From Marinilabiliaceae bacterium ANBcel2 (GTDB lineage: Bacteria > Bacteroidota > Bacteroidia > Bacteroidales > Marinilabiliaceae): DNA of 64,000 nucleotides. Positions within the stretch are counted from its first letter, which is position 1; each line of letters opens with the position of its first letter. The DNA lies in the NCBI GenBank assembly GCA_029688995.1, contig JARULA010000009.1, forward strand, positions 16,991 through 80,990. Reading direction: 5' to 3'. Of this stretch, positions 54,155 through 61,993 are shown one piece after another. The translations under genes and the position numbers were made by a program. The notes beneath the pieces were generated by a model. It saw only the letters and a program-made list of their open reading frames with translations. It did not search any database and was not told where the DNA came from.

Positions 54155-54590
54155 TTACAAATGGAATGGAGACTGGGAAAAAAAGGGTGACAAGGTAACA
54201 GGGTGACAGGGTAACACGGAATAAAAAAGACCGGAGATCGATGTTTTAGGTGACAGGGTAACAGGATGACATGGTAATAGGCGAATGGGAGTGGTGGTTT
54301 TTTTGGTCATTTATTTATGTTTTTTTGATGATAAATTTTGCGTCTTTCAGGATCCGTAGCTTCAGCAAAGGGCTTAATTGCTTCTCTGCATTTAGGCTTT
54401 TTTAACGGACTATTTGGTTTATACAAATATAATAATTATGCCGGATGTGCGTGAAGTGTTTTTGAGTATTTATCAATGTGCAAGGCGATGCCATTGGGGG
54501 GAATAAAGCTGACCCTTTGGGGCGGGAGGGAATGCTGCTTTGCAGAAGTGATTTCTGTTTGTATTGGATGTGCGTTTATTGGTTCCCATA
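54155..54590 (+). other. Gene-free repeat-rich flank of the accessory island
   Basis: No gene. Contains short direct repeats of GTGACAGGGTAACAGG type (54186-54290) and, at 54529-54575, part of repeat R2 (GAATGCTGCTTTGCAGAAG ... TTGGATGTGCG). Beyond that comes the first R1 copy. Confidence 0.6.
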
Positions 54591-55073
54591 GGGGGAGATA
54601 GAGGGAGTTTTGTATTTAAATTATCCGACCCCGCTGGGGTCGTCCTTCTTTATGTTGTTGTTTTTCTATAGATATGTAACCCCTCTGGGGTTGAAATAAA
54701 TCAGAATTGATGGATAAAATGAATGGTTAATTTAATGACTTTTCATTATGGTTTGATAATATGTGGTTTAAATAGCAAAGATTCAGCACTTCCACGATAT
54801 GAGCCCCCGGAGTGGGGCGACAGTATGGTAGAAAATCCCTACACAAAAGACCGGAGCCACGGCAGTGGCGAAACCTTTTCTGATAGTTGCTCAATTTACC
54901 ATACGGTCACCACTGCCGTGGTTCTGGTGTAGGCTTACTCCTTATCATCTATTATAGCGCCGATGGTGCGACAGATAAAATGCATCGTTCCTACGGAACT
55001 TTATGTTTATTTAGCATGCTTTTTAACCGGATTAAAATCCGGCCTTATAAGATTAAACGTTCCTACGGAACTT
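54591..55073 (+). repeat. Structured repeat R1, copy 1 (483 bp)
   Basis: First of four near-identical same-direction copies. It holds a chain of palindromes: CGACCCC-GCT-GGGGTCG (54626-54642), AACCCC-TCT-GGGGTT (54678-54692), GCCCC...GGGGC (about 54803-54818), a 12-bp perfect pair CCACGGCAGTGG / CCACTGCCGTGG (54857-54868 and 54910-54921), two GTTCC-TAC-GGAAC hairpins near the end, and CCGGAT-TAAA-ATCCGG between these. Two small ORFs (69 and 87 codons) run through it but vary by replacement changes between copies. Downstream, 55074-55409 has an R3 fragment and no gene. Confidence 0.92.
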
Positions 55074-55261
55074 CAAGGTTCTCTGAATGCGAGTTAAGGT
55101 ATGGTTGCAGTCGTTCCTTTGAAATTATTGTTTCAACTATCGTATTATAATACATTTGGTTGTACCTTTGTTATGCAGTCCCGGTAATTCCTCTCCCAGT
55201 CCTTATGCTGGTGATGAATCCGGGTTCTTTGTTTATACACTTTCTCAAAGATAATAACATT

Positions 55262-55330
55262 CATGTGTCTATGATTTGTTTTTTAATGGTCACATGGAAC
55301 TCACGATCCTAGTGGCATGTCACAAGTGCA
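55262..55330 (+). repeat. Dispersed repeat R3, partial copy 2
   Basis: TGTCTATGATTTGTTTTTTA then ATGGTCACATGGAACTCACG; the same words occur at 58946-59060 and, inverted, at 35535-35655. Confidence 0.55.
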
Positions 55331-55409
55331 TTGACATTTGCCAACGCTCACCCCTCTAACCCCTAACGGGGAAATCCGCGCACTATAAATACGTCAAAGG
55401 ATATATGAC

Positions 55410-56696
55410 TTAGCACTGGCGAAAATATCTATAAAATGGTATTGCATTGATTTTACATGATGATTCACTGATGGTTTCTTCTTCATCAAAAGTTATTATT
55501 GTTCCATTTTTTACTCCAATATAATTACAAGCATTAATCAGGCCTTTTGTTTCTCTTAACCGGGTTGATGTTTCCCTTAACGAAAGGGAAACCTGAACAG
55601 GAATGAGATTGCCCCTTTCTTCCTGAACGATAAAATCACATTCTGTTTGATCTTTATAATAGAAAAGTTTTTTGCCCTGCTTGAGAAACTCCATGGCAAC
55701 CATATTTTCCAATAGCTTTCCCCTATTTTCAGAAACATGAAAATCGATGGCGTTTAGCAATCCATTGTCGATTATATATACTTTTTTGTCGCTTTTTGCT
55801 TGTTTTATTTCTGAGAAATCAAATTTATTGATGCTTTGAGTCAGGAACACGGAATTGCAGTAATGAAGGTATTCATAGAGGTATTTATTACTTACTTTAT
55901 ACCCCATTGATTTTAAATCATTGTAAGCTTTGTTAACAGATAATGGACCGGTTACTGCCGAAAATATTTTTTTGATAAAATATTTAAGAACTTCCGGATT
56001 AGATATCGTATAGCGTTCAATAATGTCGCGGTAGATCATAACATTAAAATACTCCTGAAGTATTTTAATTTTAAATGGCCGATCAAATCTTGTTAATTCG
56101 GGAAACCCTCCTTCAAACATAAATTGTTCGGCCAGGGTAATTAGTTTAGCCCGGTTGGTTTGTGTGCTATGGTTGTCAGGGCCATTTTTAGCTTTAACAA
56201 ATTCGTTAAAACTAAAAGGATAAATGGTATAACTTACTGTACGCCCTCTTAATTCGGTGGCTATTTCGGTACTTAACAGCCGTGAGTTGGAGCCGGTAAC
56301 AAACAGGTTTTTTGATTTTGTATCATATACTCGACGTATAAATTTTTCCCAGCCATTTACATTTTGTATCTCATCAAAGAAAAAACAGGTGTTTTTAATG
56401 TCAGTATCGGGAAATAATTCCTGATATGCCTGTAATATCAGATCGAGGTCTGTTGATTTTAGATTCAGGCGTTCATCTTCAAAATTTATAAATACGATGT
56501 TTTCAACCGGAAGGCCTTCTTTTTTTAGTTTGGTAATTAAATAATATAATAAAAAGGTCTTTCCACTGCGACGAGCGCCCATAATACTTATAATCATCCC
56601 GGTATTCAATGGGATGTGCATATAATCCCGCTTAATGATTGTGCCGGGATTAAATTGTTGATTTTCAAGTATTATATCTTTAAGCTGTTGCTTCAT
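55410..56696 (-). CDS. AAA_14 / DUF4143 ATPase
   Basis: 428 aa. N-terminal P-loop ATPase (AAA_14) with Walker A IMGARRSGKTFLL (about 38-50), Walker B CFFFDEIQNVNGWEKF (about 103-118) and sensor NLFVTGSNSRLLS (about 129-141). A C-terminal DUF4143 domain (about 205-415) contains YNDLKSMGYKVSNKYLYEYL and the PD-(D/E)XK-like YKDQTECDFIVQEERG (about 350-365). This last segment has the D...E-x-x-x pattern of nuclease-like folds. Such ATPases are common orphan accessory genes in Bacteroidota and archaea; function unknown. First cassette between R1 copies 1 and 2. Confidence 0.85.
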   Translation of the reverse strand: MKQQLKDIILENQQFNPGTIIKRDYMHIPLNTGMIISIMGARRSGKTFLLYYLITKLKKEGLPVENIVFINFEDERLNLKSTDLDLILQAYQELFPDTDIKNTCFFFDEIQNVNGWEKFIRRVYDTKSKNLFVTGSNSRLLSTEIATELRGRTVSYTIYPFSFNEFVKAKNGPDNHSTQTNRAKLITLAEQFMFEGGFPELTRFDRPFKIKILQEYFNVMIYRDIIERYTISNPEVLKYFIKKIFSAVTGPLSVNKAYNDLKSMGYKVSNKYLYEYLHYCNSVFLTQSINKFDFSEIKQAKSDKKVYIIDNGLLNAIDFHVSENRGKLLENMVAMEFLKQGKKLFYYKDQTECDFIVQEERGNLIPVQVSLSLRETSTRLRETKGLINACNYIGVKNGTIITFDEEETISESSCKINAIPFYRYFRQC

Positions 56697-56730
56697 TGTG
56701 TTTATGCAAACATTAATATTTATAGAGTAA

Positions 56731-56751
56731 ATTTAGTAAAAATTACTAAAT
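56731..56751 (-). promoter_or_regulatory. Perfect 9-bp inverted repeat upstream of the DUF4143 ATPase
   Basis: ATTTAGTAA - AAA - TTACTAAAT, 35 bases before the ATPase start codon. Size and position suit an operator for a dimeric regulator. No TAnnTTTG promoter is evident nearby. Confidence 0.4.
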
Positions 56752-56973
56752 AAATAATGTTTTTTATGGCGATTTTACAGAATTTTGTCAGATTTCACTT
56801 TGAGTGAGGTAATGTCTGTTTCGTCATGTTGGTTGCTTTTTTTATGTTTTACCTCTCAATCCCCTAACGGGGAGGTTCGAGCAAGTTTCGTGTTTTAATA
56901 GTTGGTTTCGTATTTTCAGTTTTTCCCTTTCGTGAAATTTTACCCCCCAGTCTCACACGACCCTCTTGCTGAA

Positions 56974-57456
56974 GGGGGAGATTGAGAGAGTTTTGTATTT
57001 AAATTATCCGACCCCGCTGGGGTCGTCCTTCTTTATGTTGTTGTTTTTCTATAGATATGTAACCCCTCTGGGGTTGAAATAAATCAGAATTGATGGATAA
57101 AATGAATGGTTAATTTAATGACTTTTCATTATGGTTTGATAATATGTGGTTTAAATTGCAAATATTCAGCACTTCCACGATATGAGCCCCCGGAGTGGGG
57201 CGACAGTATGGTAGAAAATCCCTACACAAAAGACCGGAGCCACGGCAGTGGCGAAACCTTTTCTGACAGTTGCTCAATTTACCATACGGTCACCACTGCC
57301 GTGGTTCTGGTGTAGACTTACCCTTTATCATACATTATAGTGCCGATGGTGCGACAGATAAAATGTATCGTTCCTACGGAACTTTATGTTTATTTAGCAT
57401 ACTTTTTAACCGGATTAAAATCCGGCCTTATAAGATTAAACGTTCCTACGGAACTT
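56974..57456 (+). repeat. Structured repeat R1, copy 2 (483 bp)
   Basis: Same length and palindromes as copy 1 with a few substitutions. The R1 tail GGTTTTG...GGAATGGG (to about 57482) runs straight into the truncated zeta-type toxin gene. Preceding 56752-56973 is gene-free. Confidence 0.92.
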
Positions 57457-57483
57457 TTTTGGTTTTGTATTTCGGAATGGGTC

Positions 57484-57859
57484 AAATGACCTTTAAATTC
57501 AGTGCGCACTTGAATTCGGTGTCTTGCAATCTCCTGATTATCCAAGCAAAAGAAAATCAAGTTTATTTGGTTTCCGTTTTCTTTAAATTTCTGCGCCCAA
57601 TATAAAGGGTATGAGTCAAAATTTGTTTTGTAGCAAAAATCTGCTTTATTCAACAATGCTTTCGCAATTGATGATTCAAAGCTTTTTGTTGTTTGATTTT
57701 TCGCGAATGTTTCTCTAAATTCACTGTCTGGTAAGCTATTGTAATTCTCTATAAACAACCTGCATAATCGTAGGAATTTAAATCTTCAGACAAAAATGAA
57801 GATGCAAATGTGGATTTACCTGCACCATTGCAACCTGCAATAATTATTAAATCAGGCAT
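57484..57859 (-). pseudogene. Zeta-toxin-like P-loop gene, frameshifted and 3'-truncated
   Basis: The minus-strand start MPDLIIIAGCNGAGKSTFAS is a zeta-toxin or AAA_33 P-loop. After NSYDYAGCL the frame ends in TAG. A one-base shift restores FIENYNSLPDSEFRETFAKN, FCYKTNFDSYPLYWAQKF and NLIFFCLDNQEIARHRIQ, ending at VRTEFKGH. The C-terminal half expected after this is missing, replaced by R1 tail sequence. Two independent lesions: a dead toxin kinase. A 55-residue ORF overlaps its start and probably is the partner. Confidence 0.75.
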
Positions 57860-58019
57860 TTGATTTTAGAGCACTTTTAAGTTCTGGGCTTACCTTCCCT
57901 TCCTTTTTCCGAATTTGGAATAGTTCTTCTTTAGGTATAACCTGATTATAAAGAATAATTCTGGCTTTACTCATTTGTTGAGTAACTTTTATCCCTGTTA
58001 TCAATTTTTCCTTGCACAT
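57852..58019 (-). CDS. Small 55-aa protein, likely partner of the zeta-like toxin
   Basis: Reads MCKEKLITGIKVTQQMSKAR through a basic C-terminus, ELKSALKSNA. Its TGA overlaps the ATG of the zeta-like gene by an 8-base overlap (ATGCCTGA), the layout of an antitoxin-toxin pair. No family recognised. Too short for usual ORF calls, but its coding spacing and overlap are convincing. The partner toxin is broken, so it may now be an orphan. Confidence 0.55.
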   Translation of the reverse strand: MCKEKLITGIKVTQQMSKARIILYNQVIPKEELFQIRKKEGKVSPELKSALKSNA

Positions 58020-58066
58020 GATACAAAATTATAAATATTCAATTAAATGTAATCAGATTTTGTGAA

Positions 58067-58696
58067 TCAAAGTTCCAGATTCGTTTCATTGACTTTTGTT
58101 TCAATGGTTCTTTTTATTTTTTCCAAATTTAGGTTTTTTTCAAGAATCATAAGAGGCCAGTCTTCCGTAGAAACATCATCAAAATAAACCATGCTTTTAA
58201 CAACATGGAAGGTGTTTCTTGTTTTGTATTTTGTGGAATAAAAATCTATTAATTGTGAAACGGAATATTCATTGAGAATAAAATATAAGTCGATAAAATC
58301 TTTGGAACGAGTTCCGTTTCCTGCAATTGCATTTAATTTCATTGCGGCGATATCTTCTATTGAATATAGTTTTATGTTTTCAAGGCTTCGAATATTTTTT
58401 ACTAAAGGGTATTTATGGCTGATGAAATCAACTTTTATTGAATCAATAAATCCTTTTAAAGTGTTGTTAGCCGTAAAGTCGGAGTGAAAGTTATAATTCG
58501 ATTCTAAAAATTCAAGTAAAAAGTTTACATCAAAATCATCGGTTGTAAAAAAATCCAGATCAACTGATTGTCGATGACCTATTTGTAATGCCAAAGATGT
58601 GCCACCGGCAAGATAAAAGCTTTTCAAAACTTCATCGGATTGTAAAATCTTCAAAAGTTCCAATGTACCTGGTTGGATTGTATTTTTGTGTAACAT
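58067..58696 (-). CDS. AbiEii/AbiGii-type nucleotidyltransferase toxin
   Basis: 209 aa. Nucleotidyltransferase fold with the family motif FYLAGGTSLALQIGHRQSVD (about 28-47) then LDFF: GG-T/S and D-x-D (VDLDFF) form the active site. IEDIAAMKLNAIAGNGTRSKDFIDLY (about 118-143) holds the conserved K...R-x-K-D helix. Members act as the toxin of type IV AbiE-like pairs and protect against phage. It overlaps the DUF6922 gene by 46 bp, giving a tight pair. No damage visible. Confidence 0.85.
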   Translation of the reverse strand: MLHKNTIQPGTLELLKILQSDEVLKSFYLAGGTSLALQIGHRQSVDLDFFTTDDFDVNFLLEFLESNYNFHSDFTANNTLKGFIDSIKVDFISHKYPLVKNIRSLENIKLYSIEDIAAMKLNAIAGNGTRSKDFIDLYFILNEYSVSQLIDFYSTKYKTRNTFHVVKSMVYFDDVSTEDWPLMILEKNLNLEKIKRTIETKVNETNLEL

Positions 58697-58944
58697 TTAA
58701 AATCGGATTTTTTTAAATTAAAATATAATGCTGCCCAGTTAAGTGTTTTTTTATCCAGATATCCGATATTTAATACTTCGTGTTTTATGGATTTTATACC
58801 ATAGGTTTGAAACAAGATACTTAAATCATTTAGATTTCCTCTGTTCAGGACTCTTTCTATAATTAATTTTTTATGCTTTTCGTTATCTAATTTATTTCTG
58901 TCTATATCCCAAAAAAGATGTTGAGAGAGTTGTGTAATTTTCAT
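58651..58944 (-). CDS. DUF6922 protein, putative antitoxin of the AbiEii-like gene
   Basis: 97 aa. Core LSQHLFWDIDRNKLDNEKHK, IIERVLNRGNLNDLSILF and EVLNIGYLDKKTLNWAALYF match DUF6922, a small Bacteroidota family I know as the neighbour of AbiEii nucleotidyltransferases. It overlaps the toxin gene start by 46 bp in another frame, so expression is coupled. It lacks an obvious helix-turn-helix motif. Antitoxin role is inferred from position. Confidence 0.72.
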   Translation of the reverse strand: MKITQLSQHLFWDIDRNKLDNEKHKKLIIERVLNRGNLNDLSILFQTYGIKSIKHEVLNIGYLDKKTLNWAALYFNLKKSDFKCYTKIQSNQVHWNF

Positions 58945-58945
58945 G

Positions 58946-59060
58946 TGTCTATAATTTGTTTTTTAATTACCCCATGGAACTCGCCAATCCAGTCATTGGC
59001 TAAGTTGATCTTTAATTCTCCTGTGTGAGAAATACTTGCTCATGGCTCGTTTCATAACAT
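58946..59060 (+). repeat. Dispersed repeat R3, copy 3
   Basis: TGTCTATAATTTGTTTTTTA, CCCATGGAACTCGCC, CATTGGCTAAGTTGATCTTT, CTCCTGTGTGA and CTCATGGCTCGTTT in order, matching copy 1 (inverted, 35535-35655) over its full length and copy 2 at the start. Region 59061-59343 otherwise has no gene. Confidence 0.6.
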
Positions 59061-59214
59061 AAAGTTTAGATATTCGCAAGCACTAGCATTACCTTTATTA
59101 CTACAAATTTAACAATTTAGATACCTTTTTCAATACAATTGAACTAATAAATGGTCGGTTGCTTTACGATTTTATCTTTTTCTAGCTTCACTCCTCGTCT
59201 TTTTTACCCCCTAG

Positions 59215-59262
59215 CCCTTTCAGCATCCGTAGATTTATCGAAGGATATGCCCTAAAGGGAAT
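59215..59262 (-). repeat. Inverted partial copy of repeat R2
   Basis: The plus-strand CAGCATCCGTAGATTTATCG, AAGGATATGCCCT is the reverse complement of the central part of R2 (AGGGCATATCCTCCGATAAA, TCTACGGATGCTG) at 61298-61440. Confidence 0.6.
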
Positions 59263-59343
59263 TAAAGTTGGTTTCGTACTTAGGAATTGGTTGCTTGCTT
59301 TTTTGCTTTATCCGCCAGAGGCGGACACGGCCCTGTTGTTGAA

Positions 59344-59816
59344 GGGGGAGATAGAGAGAGTTTTGTATTTAAATTATCCGACCCCGCCGGGGTCGTCCTT
59401 CTTTATGTTGTTGTTTTTCTATAGATATGTAACCCCTCTGGGGTTGAAATAAATCAGAATTGATGGATAAAATGAATGGTTAATTTAATGACTTTTCATT
59501 ATGGTTTGATAATATGTGATTTAAATAGCAAAGATTCAGCACTTCCACGATATGAGCCCCCGGAGTGGGGCGACAGTATGGTAGAAAATCCCTACATAAA
59601 AGACCGGAGCCACGGCAGTGGCGAAACCTTTTCTGATAGTTGCTCAATTTACCATACGGTCACCACTGCCGTGGTTCTGGTGTAGGCTTACTCCTTATCA
59701 TCCTATATCGCCGATGGTGTGAATGCATCGTTCCTACGGAACTTTATGTTTATTTAGCATACTTTTTAACCGGATTAAAATCCGGCCTTATAAGATTAAA
59801 CGTTCCTACGGAACTT
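59344..59816 (+). repeat. Structured repeat R1, copy 3 (473 bp)
   Basis: Like copies 1 and 2 but lacking about 10 bp near 59705 (GGTGCGACAGATAAAATG shortened). The first hairpin loop is GCC instead of GCT while the stem is unchanged. Its left flank (59288-59343) and right flank (59839-59893) are near-identical, both holding CCGCC-AGA-GGCGG, which shows R1 units are arranged head-to-tail. Confidence 0.92.
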
Positions 59817-59893
59817 ACCTGGTTTTGATATTTAGGAATGGGGTGTTTGCTTTTTTTGTTTTATCCGCCAGAGGCGGACACGGCTCTGTTGTT

Positions 59894-59950
59894 GAAGGGA
59901 GAGATAGAGAGAGTTTTGTATTTAAAATTATTCGACCCTGCCGGGATCCT
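59894..59950 (+). repeat. Partial R1, interrupted by the YefM-YoeB cassette
   Basis: The beginning of another R1 (GGGAGAGATAGAGAGAG, then GACCCTGCCGGGATC) stops at about 59950, where the 3' end of the YoeB gene begins. A complete R1 begins on the other side of the cassette at 60651. Confidence 0.75.
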
Positions 59951-59954
59951 TGTT

Positions 59955-60212
59955 TCAGTCGTAATGGAACCTGCATTTGGCTATTAAAAGATCGTTTCCT
60001 TTAACTTGGAATATTAATCTGTGCTCTTGATCTATTCTGCGAGACCAGAAGCCTTGATACTTATATTTTAATGGTTCTGGTTTACCAATTCCTGAAAATG
60101 GGGTTTTTGAAATTTCCTTTAAAAGCAAATTAATGCGTTGGAGCATTTTTTTGTCTGTTTTTTGCCAGTACAAATAGTCCTCCCATGACTCTTCTACGAA
60201 AATATACCTCAT
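59955..60212 (-). CDS. yoeB: YoeB-family mRNA interferase toxin
   Basis: 85 aa. Matches Txe/YoeB along its length: FVEESWEDYLYWQKTDKKML (about 5-24), LLKEISKTPFSGIGKPEPLK (about 30-49), then WSRRIDQEHRLIF with the catalytic Glu/Arg/His area and a final H-Y (FHYD). YoeB binds the ribosome and cleaves mRNA at the A site. The ATG overlaps the antitoxin stop (ATGA), so translation is coupled. No lesion is visible. Confidence 0.9.
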   Translation of the reverse strand: MRYIFVEESWEDYLYWQKTDKKMLQRINLLLKEISKTPFSGIGKPEPLKYKYQGFWSRRIDQEHRLIFQVKGNDLLIAKCRFHYD

Positions 60213-60463
60213 TCTTCTATTAAATCTTTCTCGAATGAGGAGTTATTTTTTAATTTTTCAATAGCTGAATCGAGCCTTTTTTCGTTTGTCTTTGATGATA
60301 ATTCATGTTGTGTTGCACGTAACGAATTATATTCATCTAATGATATAACAACTACACCAGTATCTTTTCCTCTGTTAATGATCAGAGTTTCAAAGTTTGT
60401 AGTAACGGTGTCAAGATATTTTTTTATATTTTTTCTGAAATCGGAAATGGTTGTTGTAAGCAT
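60209..60463 (-). CDS. yefM: YefM/Phd-family antitoxin
   Basis: 84 aa, start ATG at 60463. An ORF can be extended to 60625, but that part is repeat sequence and crosses the promoter. N-terminal Phd/YefM DNA-binding domain (TTTISDFRKNIKKYLDTVT, then LIINRGKDTGVVVISLDEYN), C-terminal toxin-binding tail with Asn/Lys/Glu. It neutralises YoeB and represses its own operon. A row of TGTAC operator cores lies directly upstream. Confidence 0.9.
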   Translation of the reverse strand: MLTTTISDFRKNIKKYLDTVTTNFETLIINRGKDTGVVVISLDEYNSLRATQHELSSKTNEKRLDSAIEKLKNNSSFEKDLIEE

Positions 60464-60478
60464 AATCTTGATTTGTTT

Positions 60479-60524
60479 GTACGTCTTATTGTACAAATAT
60501 ATGTACGAATATTTTATTTTGCAA
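60479..60524 (-). promoter_or_regulatory. yefM-yoeB promoter with three TGTAC operator cores at 12-bp steps
   Basis: On the minus strand, TTG (60524-60522), 20 bases, TATATTTG (60501-60494) is a textbook Bacteroidota promoter. GTAC cores at 60479-60482, 60491-60494 and 60503-60506 are exactly 12 bp apart and flanked by T/A (TGTAC). The E. coli YefM operator is known to consist of TGTACA-core palindromes spaced 12 bp centre to centre. Here the cores overlap the -7 box, so binding would block RNA polymerase. Confidence 0.8.
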
Positions 60525-60650
60525 TAGTTATATCTATTATTTTTATAGTGAGGAATTTGCTGTGAGTGATCCTTGAGATGCTCTGTCTTGTTAGTTTTTT
60601 TAGCTTTCTCTCCAGCCTCAGCCATAGGCGGGCACGGCCCTGTTGTTGAA

Positions 60651-61133
60651 GGGAGAGATAGAGGGAGTTTTGTATTTAAATTATCCGACCCCGCCGGGGT
60701 CGTCCTTCTTTATGTTGTTGTTTTTCTATAGATATGTAACCCCTCTGGGGTTGAAATAAATCAGAATTGATGGATAAAATGAATGGTTAATTTAATGACT
60801 TTTCATTATGGTTTGATAATATGTGTTTTAAATAGCAAAGATTCAGCACTTCCACGATATGAGCCCCCGGAGTGGGGCGACAGTATGGTAGAAAATCCCT
60901 ACACAAAAGACCGGAGCCACGGCAGTGGCGAAACCTTTTCTGACAGTTGCTCAATTTACCATACGGTCACCACTGCCGTGGTTCTGGTGTAGGCTTACCC
61001 TTTATCATCCATTATAGTGCCGATGGTGCGACAGATAAAATGTATCGTTCCTACGGAACTTTATGTTTATTTAGCATACTTTTTAACCGGATTAAAATCC
61101 GGCCTTATAAGATTAAACGTTCCTACGGAACTT
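60651..61133 (+). repeat. Structured repeat R1, copy 4 (483 bp)
   Basis: Full-length copy with the same palindromes, first loop GCC as in copy 3. Right flank continues CCTGGTTTTGAATTTAGGAA and ends in a CCGCC-AAA-GGCGG hairpin (about 61190). The 464 bp up to the PIN gene (61134-61597) contain no gene, only R2 and two more CCGCC/GGCGG hairpins. Confidence 0.92.
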
Positions 61134-61297
61134 ACCTGGTTTTGAATTTAGGAATGGGGTGTTTGCTTTTTAGTTTTCCCCCGGCCTCCGCCAAAGGCGG
61201 ACACGGCCCCCTGTAGGGGGAGAATTTTGAGTTGGTTTCGGGTTTTTAGGAGTTGGTTTCCTGTCTTTAGTTTTCCCCCTAGCCCCCTTAAAGGGGA

Positions 61298-61440
61298 ATG
61301 CTGCTTCGCAGAAGGAACTCCTGTTTATTTTGGATGCGCGCCGGCGGGTTCTCCCTTTCAGGGCATATCCTCCGATAAATCTACGGATGCTGAAGGGAGT
61401 TAGTGGGGAAGCGGGCTGGTGCTTAAAGTTGGTTTCGAGA
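61298..61440 (+). repeat. Dispersed repeat R2, longest copy
   Basis: Starts GAATGCTGCTTCGCAGAAGG (hairpin CTGC-TTC-GCAG), then GGATGCGCGCC, GCGGGTTCTCCC, AGGGCATATCCTCCGATAAA, TCTACGGATGCTGAAGG and GTGGGGAAGCGGGCTGGTGC. The second half recurs at 62328-62425. Confidence 0.75.
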
Positions 61441-61597
61441 TTAAAAGTTCGTTTTATCTTTTTAGTTTTGCCCCCGGCCTCCGCCAAAGGCGGACACGGC
61501 CCTGTGCTGAAGGGGGTGAATTTATAGTTGGTTTTGTATTTTGGAAGTTGGCTTCCTGTCTTTAGTTTTTCCTCCGGCTCTATTACCCTGCAATTAG

Positions 61598-61993
61598 TTA
61601 TTTAAATATTCTTGAGTAATTTGAGTAAGAAATAATCGATGTGTTTTTAATACTTTTCAGAATTAACAGATCTTTATCGCCAGTTATTAAGTAGTCTGCC
61701 TTAGAATCTATTGCAAGAGACAGAAGGTAATTATCTTTTTTATCCCTGCAATGATTAACTTTAGTTGTAATTTTTTGAAATTGTGCACAATCGTCCAATA
61801 GTTCAAAAAAATCGACTACTTGATTTGAGGTGAAATATTTTTGTATTTTCTTTCTATGGAAAACTTCATATAATTCGGCAAGTTGTTCATTGCAGGAGAT
61901 TATTTTTATATGACCCGAGGCGATGGTTTTATGTAAATCTTTAAGATGTTTGCCAATTAAGAATGATATCCAAACATTACTGTCGATTATTAC
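61598..61993 (-). pseudogene. PIN-domain toxin without a recognisable start codon
   Basis: 132 open codons from TAG (61996-61994) on: VIIDSNVWISFLIGKHLKDL, CNEQLAELYEVFHRKKIQKY, VNHCRDKKDNYLLSLAIDSK, ADYLITGDKDLLILK. The three or four acidic PIN residues (D in IIDSN, E in AELYE, D in CRDKKDN, D in TGDKD) are all present, so the enzyme itself looks intact. But no ATG, GTG or TTG occurs before codon 66, and a stop lies directly upstream of VIIDSN. Family members start MKVVIDSN or similar. Either the start codon was lost by a tiny indel, or translation begins at GTA/ATA or by +1 shifting from the antitoxin gene. Confidence 0.72.

Noticed and set aside
54723..55150. 69-codon and 87-codon ORFs in R1 (also in the three other copies)
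   Set aside because: The ORFs recur only because R1 recurs. Differences among copies are mostly amino-acid replacements (for example G/D/V at one position, S/C, D/Y, T/I) and the second ORF ends differently in each copy. They run through perfect hairpins, so the constraint is on structure rather than protein.
60464..60625. N-terminal extension of the YefM-like antitoxin
   Set aside because: The extension crosses the promoter and operator and begins in repeat sequence; the family starts at the ATG at 60463.
61170..61487. 105-codon minus-strand ORF rich in Lys/Arg/Pro
   Set aside because: Composed of R2 and CCGCC/GGCGG repeat sequence; no signal for coding.
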